The position numbers and the translations under genes were made by a program. From Clostridium sporogenes (GTDB taxonomy: Bacteria > Bacillota > Clostridia > Clostridiales > Clostridiaceae), in NCBI RefSeq assembly GCF_001020205.1, contig NZ_CP011663.1, positions 2,480,001 to 2,544,000 of the forward strand: a DNA stretch of 64,000 nt, given 5' to 3'. This document shows, piece after piece, positions 17,702 to 26,218 of the stretch; position 1 is the stretch's first letter, and each line of letters begins with the position of its first letter. The notes under the pieces are model-generated. The model worked only from the letters and a program-made list of their open reading frames with translations, ran no database searches and was not told where the DNA came from.

Positions 17702-18916
17702 TTATTTTATTGCATTCTCTTTTCTCATTTCTTCTATTTCTTCTTTACTGTATCCTAATGATGTCAAAATTGCCTCAGTATCTTCACCAATCTTTGGTGC
17801 AGCTTTATATGGTCTCATTCCAGCTTCGCTAAATTTAACAGGAGAATTAACTAATACACCAGTATTTCCACTGTCATATGTGGTCTTGAATAAATAGTCG
17901 TTTGCCCATGCTTGCTCGTCTTCTAATATATCTTCACAATATTGTAATTTTTCATATGGTAAGTCAGCCTTATCTAATAAATCTGCCCATTCCTTTAAAT
18001 CTTTTTTAATAAATTCTCCTTCTAATACTCCAACAAAAGTTTCAACATGTTTTACTACTTCAGATTGTTTGTTAAATCTTGAGTCTTCTATTAGGTCAGG
18101 TCTATTTATTACTTCCTTACAGAATTTAGGGAACCATGCATCATATTTAAGCAATGCTAATTGTATCCATCTATCATCTTTGCATCTATAAGTTGTTGCT
18201 AATGGATTATTTGGAGTTCTTCTTGATAATGGCATTTTATTTCCGTATTGAGCTGTAGTAATCATGAGTCCCATACCAAATATAGCTGTGTGATATAAAC
18301 TTACTGTAACTCTGTCACCTTTTCCAGTTAATGTCTTTCTGTGAAGTGCTGCTAATATACCAGCTGCTAAACTCATGCCTGCATAATGATCACCAAAACC
18401 TGCATTGGTATTAGCTGGTGATGTTCCTTTTTCCATTAAAGATGTGCTTACAGCTCCTCTTGCAAAATATGCAGTATAGTCAAATCCAGGCTTATCCTTA
18501 AGTGGCCCTTTTTCTCCATATCCTAATATATGTGCATGTATTAATGAAGGATATTTATCCTTTAATTGATCATAGGATAATCCACTTCTTTGTAATGCCT
18601 TTTCTCTTACATTTGTAACAAAAACATCTGCATCTTTAAGTAATTTTCCTAATACCTCTTTACCTTTTTCACTTCTAGTATTTATTGCAACGCCTCTTTT
18701 ATTTCCGTTTTCAAGTTCAAACATAGGATTTTCATCATCTCTTGCCGGTGAATTATATACTCCTCCTACAACTCTTATATTATCTCCCTGAATTGGTTCT
18801 ATTTTAATTACATCAGCTCCCCAATCAGCTAATAATTTTGAACAACTTGGAGCTGCTACAAAGCTTGATAATTCAACTACTTTTACACCTTCTAGAGCTA
18901 AACCTTCTTTTGTCAT
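17702..18916 (-). CDS. hadA: Isocaprenoyl-CoA:2-hydroxyisocaproate CoA-transferase (class III)
   Basis: A 404-residue class III (CaiB/BaiF) CoA-transferase. It moves CoA from isocaprenoyl-CoA to (R)-2-hydroxyisocaproate, feeding HadBC. Family features are VVELSSFVAAPSCSKLLADWGADVIKIE at the start (shown here only as landmarks: VVELSSF, LADWGAD, KIEP), RGVAINTRSEKG, and the catalytic aspartate in GFDYTAYFARG. It starts at ATG after AAGGAGG. It is first in the block hadA-hadB-hadC-acdB-etfB-etfA. The dehydrogenase that makes 2-hydroxyisocaproate (LdhA) is not in the window. Confidence 0.88.
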   Translation of the reverse strand: MTKEGLALEGVKVVELSSFVAAPSCSKLLADWGADVIKIEPIQGDNIRVVGGVYNSPARDDENPMFELENGNKRGVAINTRSEKGKEVLGKLLKDADVFVTNVREKALQRSGLSYDQLKDKYPSLIHAHILGYGEKGPLKDKPGFDYTAYFARGAVSTSLMEKGTSPANTNAGFGDHYAGMSLAAGILAALHRKTLTGKGDRVTVSLYHTAIFGMGLMITTAQYGNKMPLSRRTPNNPLATTYRCKDDRWIQLALLKYDAWFPKFCKEVINRPDLIEDSRFNKQSEVVKHVETFVGVLEGEFIKKDLKEWADLLDKADLPYEKLQYCEDILEDEQAWANDYLFKTTYDSGNTGVLVNSPVKFSEAGMRPYKAAPKIGEDTEAILTSLGYSKEEIEEMRKENAIK

Positions 18917-18987
18917 TTTAACATTCCTCCTTAAATATTAAACTTTACTATATTGAAATGGATAAGCTTGCCTTACTTTTAAAAGGT

Positions 18988-19083
18988 AAACTTGTACCAA
19001 ATTCACCCAAATAATAAATCTGTACCTAAATTTACTGAATATAAAGCAAATTTTATTAAATAGTTTAAAAATAAACTTGTACA
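18988..19083. promoter_or_regulatory. Triple repeat upstream of hadA, candidate operator
   Basis: Three similar words occur 72-168 bp upstream of the hadA start: AAACTTGTACC at 18988, AAATCTGTACC at 19016 and AAACTTGTACA at 19073. Spacing is 28 and 57 bp, close to one and two periods. Each is followed by an AAATT-type stretch. An imperfect palindrome TTACTTTTAAAAGGTAA ends at the first copy. The whole gap 18917-19754 (838 bp) is non-coding, very AT-rich, and otherwise shows nothing I can name; another GTACAAA occurs near 19420. Confidence 0.5.
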
Positions 19084-19754
19084 AAATTCATTAAAATAAT
19101 TAAGACTAAAATGATTTGCTCTGATGATTAAAGAATTTATTTTAGCTGACTTCGAAATTTAGTTAAAAATTTAACAAATATGCTCATTATTTTTTTATTT
19201 TTAATATTTATTAATATTAAATCAAATCTACTTTATAAGAATTAAAATTATTTTTTTATCTAAAAGTTTCTTTACTGTATCTATAACTATAGCTTTAATT
19301 GTATGTACAATCATCTTTTTCTTTTTTATAAGATATTTATATTTTTTATTTTTGTGTCTGTCTACTATACTACTATTCAATAATTTTAAGATTATGCTTA
19401 ATTATAATTGTTAAAAAAAGTACAAATCTTTTCAGAAAGTTTTTATATAATCTTTATAGTAATTTATATTTATTTTAAAAACTTTTTAGTACTGTTTTTT
19501 AAACTTTTTTATATTATTTAAATATTTATAGAGGTTTATACTTTTGTTATATGCTTCTTACCTTATATTTAGGAATCATTTATTATTAAAATTATCCATA
19601 AATAAGATTCTCTATAAATTTATGCCTTATCTATTATCCGAGAAAATTGCATAATTCATTTTTAAATATATTTCTTACTTATTTTTAAGGTAACAACTAA
19701 GTATTACCTTCCTTACATTTAGATATATATGTTGTAGATATATTAAAAATTACA

Positions 19755-20573
19755 TTAAATAAATAATTCAGGTTCTCTTCTATATTTAAAATTATTTTCT
19801 AATTCTTCCTTATGTTTTAGATATCCAATATCATCGAAATATTTTGCTCCTACAGGGCATTTTTTAATACAGGCACCACATTTTATGCAAATTCCATTTA
19901 GTTTAGTTACATCTTCAAATTCAATAGATCCCATAGGGCAAAGCTTCACACAAATCTTGCAATTTATACAATTATTATTTGTTTTTGGCTTAACTTTTCT
20001 TATATCAATAGGCTCTCCATTTTCATACTTTGGCATATAATATTTTCTATAAGGTGTATTTCCCTTTACAGATACTGTTTTTATTAACTTGTTATTTATA
20101 ATCTTTTTATATATTTTTTCACCAAAAAGCTTAACTACATCCATATCTTTGTCATCTGGTCTATTTTGGGCAAGAGTATTAGAAAAAGAATGCTCACCTA
20201 TAAATGCTGCACCTGCAACAATTTTAAAACCATCTAATTCTAATATGTCCTTCAGTTCTATTAATGCATCATCATAATTTCTATTTCCATAAACCACTAC
20301 TGCTATTGCCGATGCATCATTACCAATAATAGTTTTTAAGTACTTTAAAAGCACATTAGGAACTCTACCTGCATAAACAGGAACTCCTACTACAACAATA
20401 TCCTCTTTTGAAAAAGTCACAACTTTTTCTCTTACCTTTGGTAATGTAAAATCAATACTATTTATCTTTTCTTTTATCCTAAAATCTTCTGAAAGTTTTT
20501 CTGCTATGCCATATACTACTTCTTTAGTTGTATCCGTAGCACTAAAGTACATTGTATTTATTCTCTTATTCAT
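19755..20573 (-). CDS. EFR1-type flavodoxin-ferredoxin fusion protein
   Basis: A 272-residue protein (ATG 20573; a TTG directly before it is also possible). Residues 1-175 form a flavodoxin-like domain with TMYFSATDTTKEV at the phosphate loop, VVVGVPVYAGRVP and VVVYGNRNYDDAL. Residues 195-255 carry two [4Fe-4S] motifs, CINCKICVKLCP and CIKCGACIKKCP. It therefore combines an FMN-binding and a two-cluster module in one chain, as in EFR1 proteins, and should carry electrons in the cytoplasm. It lies upstream of hadA on the same strand and divergent from the fused dehydratase-activator pair, so it may be the electron donor for an activator; this is inference. Confidence 0.85.
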   Translation of the reverse strand: MNKRINTMYFSATDTTKEVVYGIAEKLSEDFRIKEKINSIDFTLPKVREKVVTFSKEDIVVVGVPVYAGRVPNVLLKYLKTIIGNDASAIAVVVYGNRNYDDALIELKDILELDGFKIVAGAAFIGEHSFSNTLAQNRPDDKDMDVVKLFGEKIYKKIINNKLIKTVSVKGNTPYRKYYMPKYENGEPIDIRKVKPKTNNNCINCKICVKLCPMGSIEFEDVTKLNGICIKCGACIKKCPVGAKYFDDIGYLKHKEELENNFKYRREPELFI

Positions 20574-20753
20574 CAAAGTTTTCTCCCTCCTATAGGTGTA
20601 TCAAAATATTTTATGTTATAAAAGGTATTACAACAGTATTATATATGTATAATTATATATGAAATTGAATATAGCCTTATGTATTTTTAGTAATATATTA
20701 TTTATAAATCAGATAATATATTACTAAAATCTAAAAATAACATATATCAAAAT

Positions 20754-21016
20754 AAAATGAATCCAAATTTAACACCACAAAGATAAAAAATGCACTCATA
20801 AACCTATTCATTTTGATAAGAAGTTCTAAATATAATTCTATTAAAAATTTTCTACCCAGTGGAGGCATCATCCTTGGTTTCAGCACTGCCTCCTCACCTC
20901 CTGTGAGGAATTACGAAAATTTTTAACTTCTCCATATTAAGAACTACTAAAGCTTATTCATATGTTTTACTACGTGCATTTTTTTATCTTTGCTATATTA
21001 AAATTGTATCTATTTT
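20754..21016. repeat. MITE-like structured element, full-length copy B
   Basis: Homologous to copies A and C. The left end is degraded (AAATGAATCC, then CACAAAGATAAA), the right end is intact (TTTATCTTTGCTATATTAAAATT, ending TCTATTTT, quoted in parts). The core hairpin stem is CAGTG (20857-20861) with CACTG (20884-20888), and the second hairpin is CCTCAC/GTGAGG. It lies between two divergent genes, so here it cannot simply act as a transcription terminator. The gap 20574-21144 contains nothing else recognisable. Confidence 0.8.
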
Positions 21017-21144
21017 CATAGGACTTCTTTTTAAATTTTAATTATTTTTCTGTAGTATTTACATATTAATCATTTTGTGGCATATTATATATTGTTATAT
21101 TTTAACTATTTTAGATATATTTATAAATAAGGATTGGTGATGAA

Positions 21145-22416
21145 ATGGATTTAATTAAGCACTATGGTTCAATTATAAAAAAGAACATAGACACTCCATC
21201 ACGTACCCGTGCTCTTTTAAAAACAGGATATACTCTTAATTACAAATTTATGGACAAGTTTCCTAACCATCAATTCCCTTCATCCCTACAATATCTTGAA
21301 AAAATATGCATGAAATTTATATTAGAACCTCTTAAACATCCAGAACGGTCTGCAATGGTAAATTTGTTTGCTCCTTGTGAATTTTTGCATGCTCTAGATA
21401 TTTATCCTATGTTTGTTGAAGGGATTTCTTCTTATTTATCGGGAACAAAATGTGAAGATGGCTTTATAGATTACGCAGAAAAAATGAATATTCCAGAAAC
21501 TCTTTGTAGTTATCACAAAACCTTTATAGGAGCTGTTGAATCAAAGCTACTTCCAAAACCACGGTTTGCAGTTACAACTACTATGGCCTGTGATGCTAAT
21601 ATAAATACCTTTAGACATATTTCAAATTGTCTTGATATTGAATTGTACATCATTGACATTCCTTATGAATACTCAAAGGATGGAGAGGAATATGTAGCCT
21701 CTCAATTATATGAAATGGTGGAAATGATTCAGGATATAATGAATGTTAAATTAGATGAAAATAAATTAAAAAGAGTACTTCATAATGAAAATCTTTCGAG
21801 AACATATCAGTTGAAATATATGAAAGAGCTTTCTTGTAGATACTTTCCAAACACATTAACCCTTGAAATGTATAAGCTTTTTACTTCCCACGTAGCTATG
21901 GGTAGAATAGAAACTTTACAATTTTATAAAAAAATCTATGAAGATATTCTTACTTATGATAAAGGTGAATGCAAAAAATTCTTGTGGGTTCATTTACTGC
22001 CTTTTTATCAAGAAACTCTAAAAAAATACTTTAACAATAATAAAGAAATGCAATTATTAGGCTGCGATTTATCCTTTGATTATTTAGCGGAGTTGGATAT
22101 AAAAAATCCTTATAATGCAATAGCAAAAAAGCTCATACTAAATCATTTTAATGGACCTCAGTTAAGGAGGGCTGAAAGTATATTGAATGCGGCAAAAGCT
22201 CTTAATGCAGATGCAGTAATAAATTTTTGTCACTGGGGTTGTAAGCAATCCAATGGAGGAACCATGCTACTTAAAAAAGTTATGAAGAAAAATAATATTC
22301 CTTATCTATCTATAGATGGAGATGGGGTTGATAGGCGAAATTCTCAGGATGGTCAGCTTCGTACCAGATTGGAAGCATTTTTTGAAATTTTAGAAAACAA
22401 TAAAGGAGGTATTTAA
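21145..22416 (+). CDS. 2-hydroxyacyl-CoA dehydratase-like (HgdB-type) subunit of unknown substrate
   Basis: A 423-residue protein of the dehydratase D-component/double-cubane family. Cysteines in FAPCEFLHAL, TMACDANINTF and FCHWGCKQSNGG align with cluster ligands of HadB/HadC, and IDGDGVDRRNSQDGQLRTRLEAF has the same layout as the HadB C-terminus (landmarks IDGDGVD, QLRTRLEAF). It is clearly divergent from the had genes 3 kb away. The partner gene starts 2 bp after its stop. Without an adjacent CoA-transferase or acyl-CoA dehydrogenase the substrate is unknown; the pair may reduce a small molecule other than a 2-hydroxyacyl-CoA, as proposed for double-cubane proteins. Confidence 0.8.
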   Translation: MDLIKHYGSIIKKNIDTPSRTRALLKTGYTLNYKFMDKFPNHQFPSSLQYLEKICMKFILEPLKHPERSAMVNLFAPCEFLHALDIYPMFVEGISSYLSGTKCEDGFIDYAEKMNIPETLCSYHKTFIGAVESKLLPKPRFAVTTTMACDANINTFRHISNCLDIELYIIDIPYEYSKDGEEYVASQLYEMVEMIQDIMNVKLDENKLKRVLHNENLSRTYQLKYMKELSCRYFPNTLTLEMYKLFTSHVAMGRIETLQFYKKIYEDILTYDKGECKKFLWVHLLPFYQETLKKYFNNNKEMQLLGCDLSFDYLAELDIKNPYNAIAKKLILNHFNGPQLRRAESILNAAKALNADAVINFCHWGCKQSNGGTMLLKKVMKKNNIPYLSIDGDGVDRRNSQDGQLRTRLEAFFEILENNKGGI

Positions 22417-22418
22417 AT

Positions 22419-24113
22419 ATGATTGCATATACTTGTAAATATACCCCCCTTTCCATACTTGAAGCTTTTGATGAGGTTCCCATAAAAATAAATCCTATAA
22501 CATATACCTTTGATAGAGCTGATGTACTTATGCACCCAAATATGTGTACATATTGTAAGTCCTTACTTGAAAACCTTATTGATTATAATAGTGATCAGTT
22601 ACTATTAATGAACTGCTGTGACAGCATGAGAAGATTATATGATGTTTTAAAATCCCAATCAAAGATGAAATATGTATATATGATGGACTTACCTCACAAA
22701 AACAACTGTTGTTCACGTATTTTGCTTAAAGAATCCTTTATGAAATTCATAAATAGTTATGAAAAGTTTAGTGGAAAAAACTTTAATGTTGAAAAGTTTA
22801 AACTATCTATTCAAAATCATATTGTTACTGATAATACCTGTGAAAATAATTTTAATAGCAGGATTGCTCTTTTCGGTGGTAGATGTGATGAATCCCTTGT
22901 AACCATGATAGAAAATTGTACTGAATCATCAGTATTAAACCTTACCTGTACAGGGGAAAATTTCATATGGGACAAAGTACCTGATTTATCTTCTATAGAT
23001 GATCTTATTTTATGGTATGCTGGAGCTATTTTATCTCAAACTCCTTGCATGAGAATGTCTGATATTTCCTGCAGAAAAAAACTTATTCTTTCTAATAATA
23101 TATCAGGAATTATCTACAACACAGTAAAATTCTGCGATTATTATTCCTTTGAATATGCATCAATTAAAAAGAAACTTGATATTCCCATATTAAAGATTGA
23201 AACTGATTATACTAATCAAAGCAGGGGACAACTTACTACCAGAATAGAAGCCTTCATTGAAAGGTTGTCTAAAGGAAAAACAAAAACAAGCTGTGAAATC
23301 TTCTCCCGCTTAGAGAATACCTGCTATGTAGCAGGTATTGATAGTGGATCAACTTCTACAAATGTAGTGATTTTAGATAAGAATAAAAATACAATCAGCT
23401 ACTCCATAGTAAGCACTGGTGCTAAAAGTATTCATGGTGCAAAGGCTGCACTGGAGGTTGCCTTAGAAAAGGCTCATATTTCAAAGGATGACATTAAATA
23501 TATTGTTTCCACTGGCTATGGTAGAATAAATATTCCTTTTGCTAATGAAAATATTACTGAAATAACCTGTCACGGCATTGCAGCTCATCATTTAAATCCT
23601 AACATTAGAACAGTTATGGATATTGGTGGCCAGGACAGTAAAGTAATAAGATTAGACGAAGATGGGAATATTAAAGATTTTGCAATGAACGACAAATGCG
23701 CTGCAGGTACAGGCCGATTTCTTGACATGATGGCTAGAACTCTCCAAATAAGCATTGATGAAATGAGTAAGGAAGGACTTAATTGGAAGGAAGAACTTAA
23801 AATAACCAATATGTGTACCGTGTTTGCAGAATCTGAAGTGGTATCCCTTATAGCTGAAAACAAGGAAAAGTGTGATATAATTCATGGACTTAATGATTCC
23901 ATAGCTTCAAAAATGCTATCATTATTAAATAGAGTAGGAAAAGATGGCTCTTATATGATGACTGGAGGTGTAGCAAAAAATCTAGGAGTAGTAAAAGCCT
24001 TAGAGACAAAACTAAATAGCAAAATCTTTATATGTGAAGAACCCCAAATATGTGGATCTCTTGGAGCTGCCTTAATAGCCCTTAAAAAGTATGAAGAGGC
24101 TTTCTCAAAATAA
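22419..24113 (+). CDS. Fusion of HgdB-type subunit with BadF-type ATPase activator
   Basis: A 564-residue two-domain protein. Residues 1-285 resemble the smaller dehydratase subunit: HPNMCTYCKSL, LLMNCCDSMRR, VKFCDYYSFEY and the C-terminal RGQLTTRIEAFIERL. After a short linker, residues 303-560 are a complete activator: GIDSGSTSTNVV at 306, STGYGRIN, IGGQDSKV, NDKCAAGTGRF with a cluster cysteine near 426, NMCTVFAESE near 464 and GGVAKNLGVV. In most systems, including hadI here, the activator is a separate protein that must bind the dehydratase; here it is covalently attached. It is cotranscribed with the preceding gene (2-bp gap). A small repeat element begins in its stop codon. Confidence 0.85.
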   Translation: MIAYTCKYTPLSILEAFDEVPIKINPITYTFDRADVLMHPNMCTYCKSLLENLIDYNSDQLLLMNCCDSMRRLYDVLKSQSKMKYVYMMDLPHKNNCCSRILLKESFMKFINSYEKFSGKNFNVEKFKLSIQNHIVTDNTCENNFNSRIALFGGRCDESLVTMIENCTESSVLNLTCTGENFIWDKVPDLSSIDDLILWYAGAILSQTPCMRMSDISCRKKLILSNNISGIIYNTVKFCDYYSFEYASIKKKLDIPILKIETDYTNQSRGQLTTRIEAFIERLSKGKTKTSCEIFSRLENTCYVAGIDSGSTSTNVVILDKNKNTISYSIVSTGAKSIHGAKAALEVALEKAHISKDDIKYIVSTGYGRINIPFANENITEITCHGIAAHHLNPNIRTVMDIGGQDSKVIRLDEDGNIKDFAMNDKCAAGTGRFLDMMARTLQISIDEMSKEGLNWKEELKITNMCTVFAESEVVSLIAENKEKCDIIHGLNDSIASKMLSLLNRVGKDGSYMMTGGVAKNLGVVKALETKLNSKIFICEEPQICGSLGAALIALKKYEEAFSK

Positions 24114-24223
24114 AATATATTTAATTTTAAATATAGCAAAGATAAAAGATGAATTTAATAAACGGAACTAATCGGTTTATTAATATATTTTTTATCTTTG
24201 CCTTTTTAAAATTAAATCTCTTT
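24113..24223. repeat. MITE-like element, short copy D (ends only)
   Basis: About 111 bp with the same ends as copies A-C: TTTAATTTTAAATATAGCAA with AGATAAA on the left, TTTATCTTTG and TTAAAATTAAATC on the right. The core is replaced by a hairpin AATAAACGG...CGGTTTATT region (24157-24182). It begins at the TAA of the fusion gene. Gap 24114-24382 shows nothing more. Confidence 0.7.
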
Positions 24224-24382
24224 GATCTACCCCTTCTTACAATTTACTTTGAACTCAATTTCTCACTTTTTAGTTATTTTAAAGTAATTTTATAAAATTC
24301 TAATATTATATTGTTTTGTATATACTTTTAAAATCATAAAGTATTTGGTAAAAATTTCACATTCACATTTATAATAAGAATC

Positions 24383-25534
24383 CTATAGTTTCTGTGCAAT
24401 AGTATTTAATTCTTCAGACATAGATGTTATTTCCTCTATACCTGCTGTAATTTGCTGTGAAGCTGCTGCCTGTTCTTGACTTGAAACTAATGAGCTTTGG
24501 CTTTTTTTACTTACGTCCTCTACCTTTATCTTAATGTTATCTGTTAACTCTTTAATTCTTGGTACTGTACTTTTAGATTGCTCAGACAACCTTCTTATTT
24601 CCTGTGCGACTACACCAAAGCCTTTGCCAGCCTCTCCAGCTCTAGCAGCTTCAATAGCTGCATTTAATCCAAGCATCTTTGTTTCATCAGCTATTGCCTT
24701 TATAAAGGAAGATATTTCATTAATTTCCTCTGATACAGTTATTATTTTGTCTATCTCTTGATTTAAATTCTGTTCATTAGTATGTATTTGTGATGCAGAT
24801 GCTGCCAACTGTTCAATAGTAGCAGAGATTTCTGAAAGATTGTCTTCAAGATTATTAGACATAGTTCTCAATTTGTCTGCAACTTCCTGTGGCATAATTA
24901 TGCAGAAAGAGCCTACAACTTTGTTTCCATTTTCCTCATCAAATAATGGATATCCTGATAAAGTTACAGGAACTCCATATTCTAAAGTTTTCACTTGTTC
25001 TAACTGTGGTTTTCCTGTTTTTATTACTTTACTTGCTATAAAATCCTCTTTAATTTCCTCTCCATATTTTATAGTTGGAACATCAAATTTTTCTGAAGAT
25101 TGTATATCTACAATTTTATTTAAATCTGTTGTAAATAAGAATGCCCCCTCTGGGAACATTTCCCCTAGCATTGGGGCAAAACTTCCAAAGGATTTACCGA
25201 TAGGATGTAATTTTGGTACTGCCATAGCAAAGGCTCCAACCACATTATCTTCCTCATCTACAATTGGAATTGAAGTAATAGTTAATCTTATTCCATAAGC
25301 AGAACGGTCAATATTTTGAGATAAAACTTTTCTTTGACGCATTGCAACAAGAGTAGTGCTATCACTACCCAATTTATTTCCTACACTAAGTAATTTAATA
25401 TTAAGTGAATCAGAGGATTTTACCCATACTATAGTATCCCCTTCCATTATTCCAAATATAATTCCTCCTGGAACTGTATTTGCCTGCACTTCAGCTAATA
25501 CCTTTAAACTTTCCAATTCATTTACTAAAATCAT
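24383..25534 (-). CDS. Soluble methyl-accepting chemotaxis-type receptor
   Basis: A 383-residue protein without any membrane segment or signal peptide. Residues 1-215 form sensor-like repeats with two similar halves (each has a segment around VPKLHPIGKSF or IIMPQEVADKL preceded by VVGAFAM or VVGSFCI), suggesting tandem PAS/Cache-like folds. Residues 225-383 form a short coiled-coil signalling domain whose tip ADETKMLGLNAAIEAARAG and FGVVAQEIRRLSEQS matches the chemoreceptor hairpin. It would signal to CheA from the cytoplasm. No che genes are near. A strong GGAGG site precedes ATG. Confidence 0.88.
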   Translation of the reverse strand: MILVNELESLKVLAEVQANTVPGGIIFGIMEGDTIVWVKSSDSLNIKLLSVGNKLGSDSTTLVAMRQRKVLSQNIDRSAYGIRLTITSIPIVDEEDNVVGAFAMAVPKLHPIGKSFGSFAPMLGEMFPEGAFLFTTDLNKIVDIQSSEKFDVPTIKYGEEIKEDFIASKVIKTGKPQLEQVKTLEYGVPVTLSGYPLFDEENGNKVVGSFCIIMPQEVADKLRTMSNNLEDNLSEISATIEQLAASASQIHTNEQNLNQEIDKIITVSEEINEISSFIKAIADETKMLGLNAAIEAARAGEAGKGFGVVAQEIRRLSEQSKSTVPRIKELTDNIKIKVEDVSKKSQSSLVSSQEQAAASQQITAGIEEITSMSEELNTIAQKL

Positions 25535-25844
25535 AATACGTCCTCCCTATATTAAAATGTTCATTACAAACACATAAAGTATTAAACAACTTATTTTTCA
25601 TTATATTTGTATACTTTAATAATAAAAAATATTTTTCCCCAGTGATAATGATACTAATGTGTCACCTCTCTTTTTTATATATTTTGTTTGTATATTTTAC
25701 ACAATTCTACATAACATTAGTTATTCCTTCCTAATATTAGAGTGGTATCCATATATTATAGGGATTAATAGGGACAATTTACGTCCTTTATTTACTTTTA
25801 TTTACAAACCAAATAATATATCGCTTAATTACAAAAGCATATTA

Positions 25845-26103
25845 AAATAGATTTAATTTTAATATAGTAAATATAAATAATACATGTAATAAACATATGA
25901 ATAAGCTTTAGAGATTCTTAATTTGACGAAATTAAAAATTTTTGTGATTTCTTACAGGACGTGAGAAACCAGTAGTGAAGCCAGGGATGACGCCTCTACT
26001 GGTTAAAAAATTTTTAATGAAGTCAAATTTAGAACTTCTTAGCAAAATAAATTGCTTTATAAATGTATTATTTATATTTGCAGTTTTAAAATTAAATGTA
26101 TTT
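25845..26103 (+). repeat. MITE-like structured element, full-length copy C
   Basis: 259 bp, inverted in orientation relative to copies A and B. Ends: AAATAGATTTAATTTTAA on the left and TTTTAAAATTAAATG on the right. Core hairpin stem CCAGTAG (25969-25975) with CTACTGG (25996-26002); second hairpin TTTCT/AGAAA. The apical sequence (reverse strand) GGCGTCATCC and TGGCTTC is conserved with A and B. It occupies most of the gap 25535-26218; the remainder holds nothing I recognise. Confidence 0.8.
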
Positions 26104-26218
26104 TGAGACACTCTCTTTTCATTTAAAATATTTATATAATTATCTTTGCGCTTAATCAAGGTTTATATTCCATTGGTTTATTATTATCTGAACCCATTGC
26201 TTTTCCTGTATAAGTGCT

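Noticed and set aside
25932..26159. 75-codon minus-strand frame
   Set aside because: It lies within the MITE-like copy C, without start context or family resemblance.
26160..26218. Short peptide MGSDNNKPMEYKP after the histidine kinase gene
   Set aside because: Only 13 codons with a weak ribosome site; no support for a real gene.
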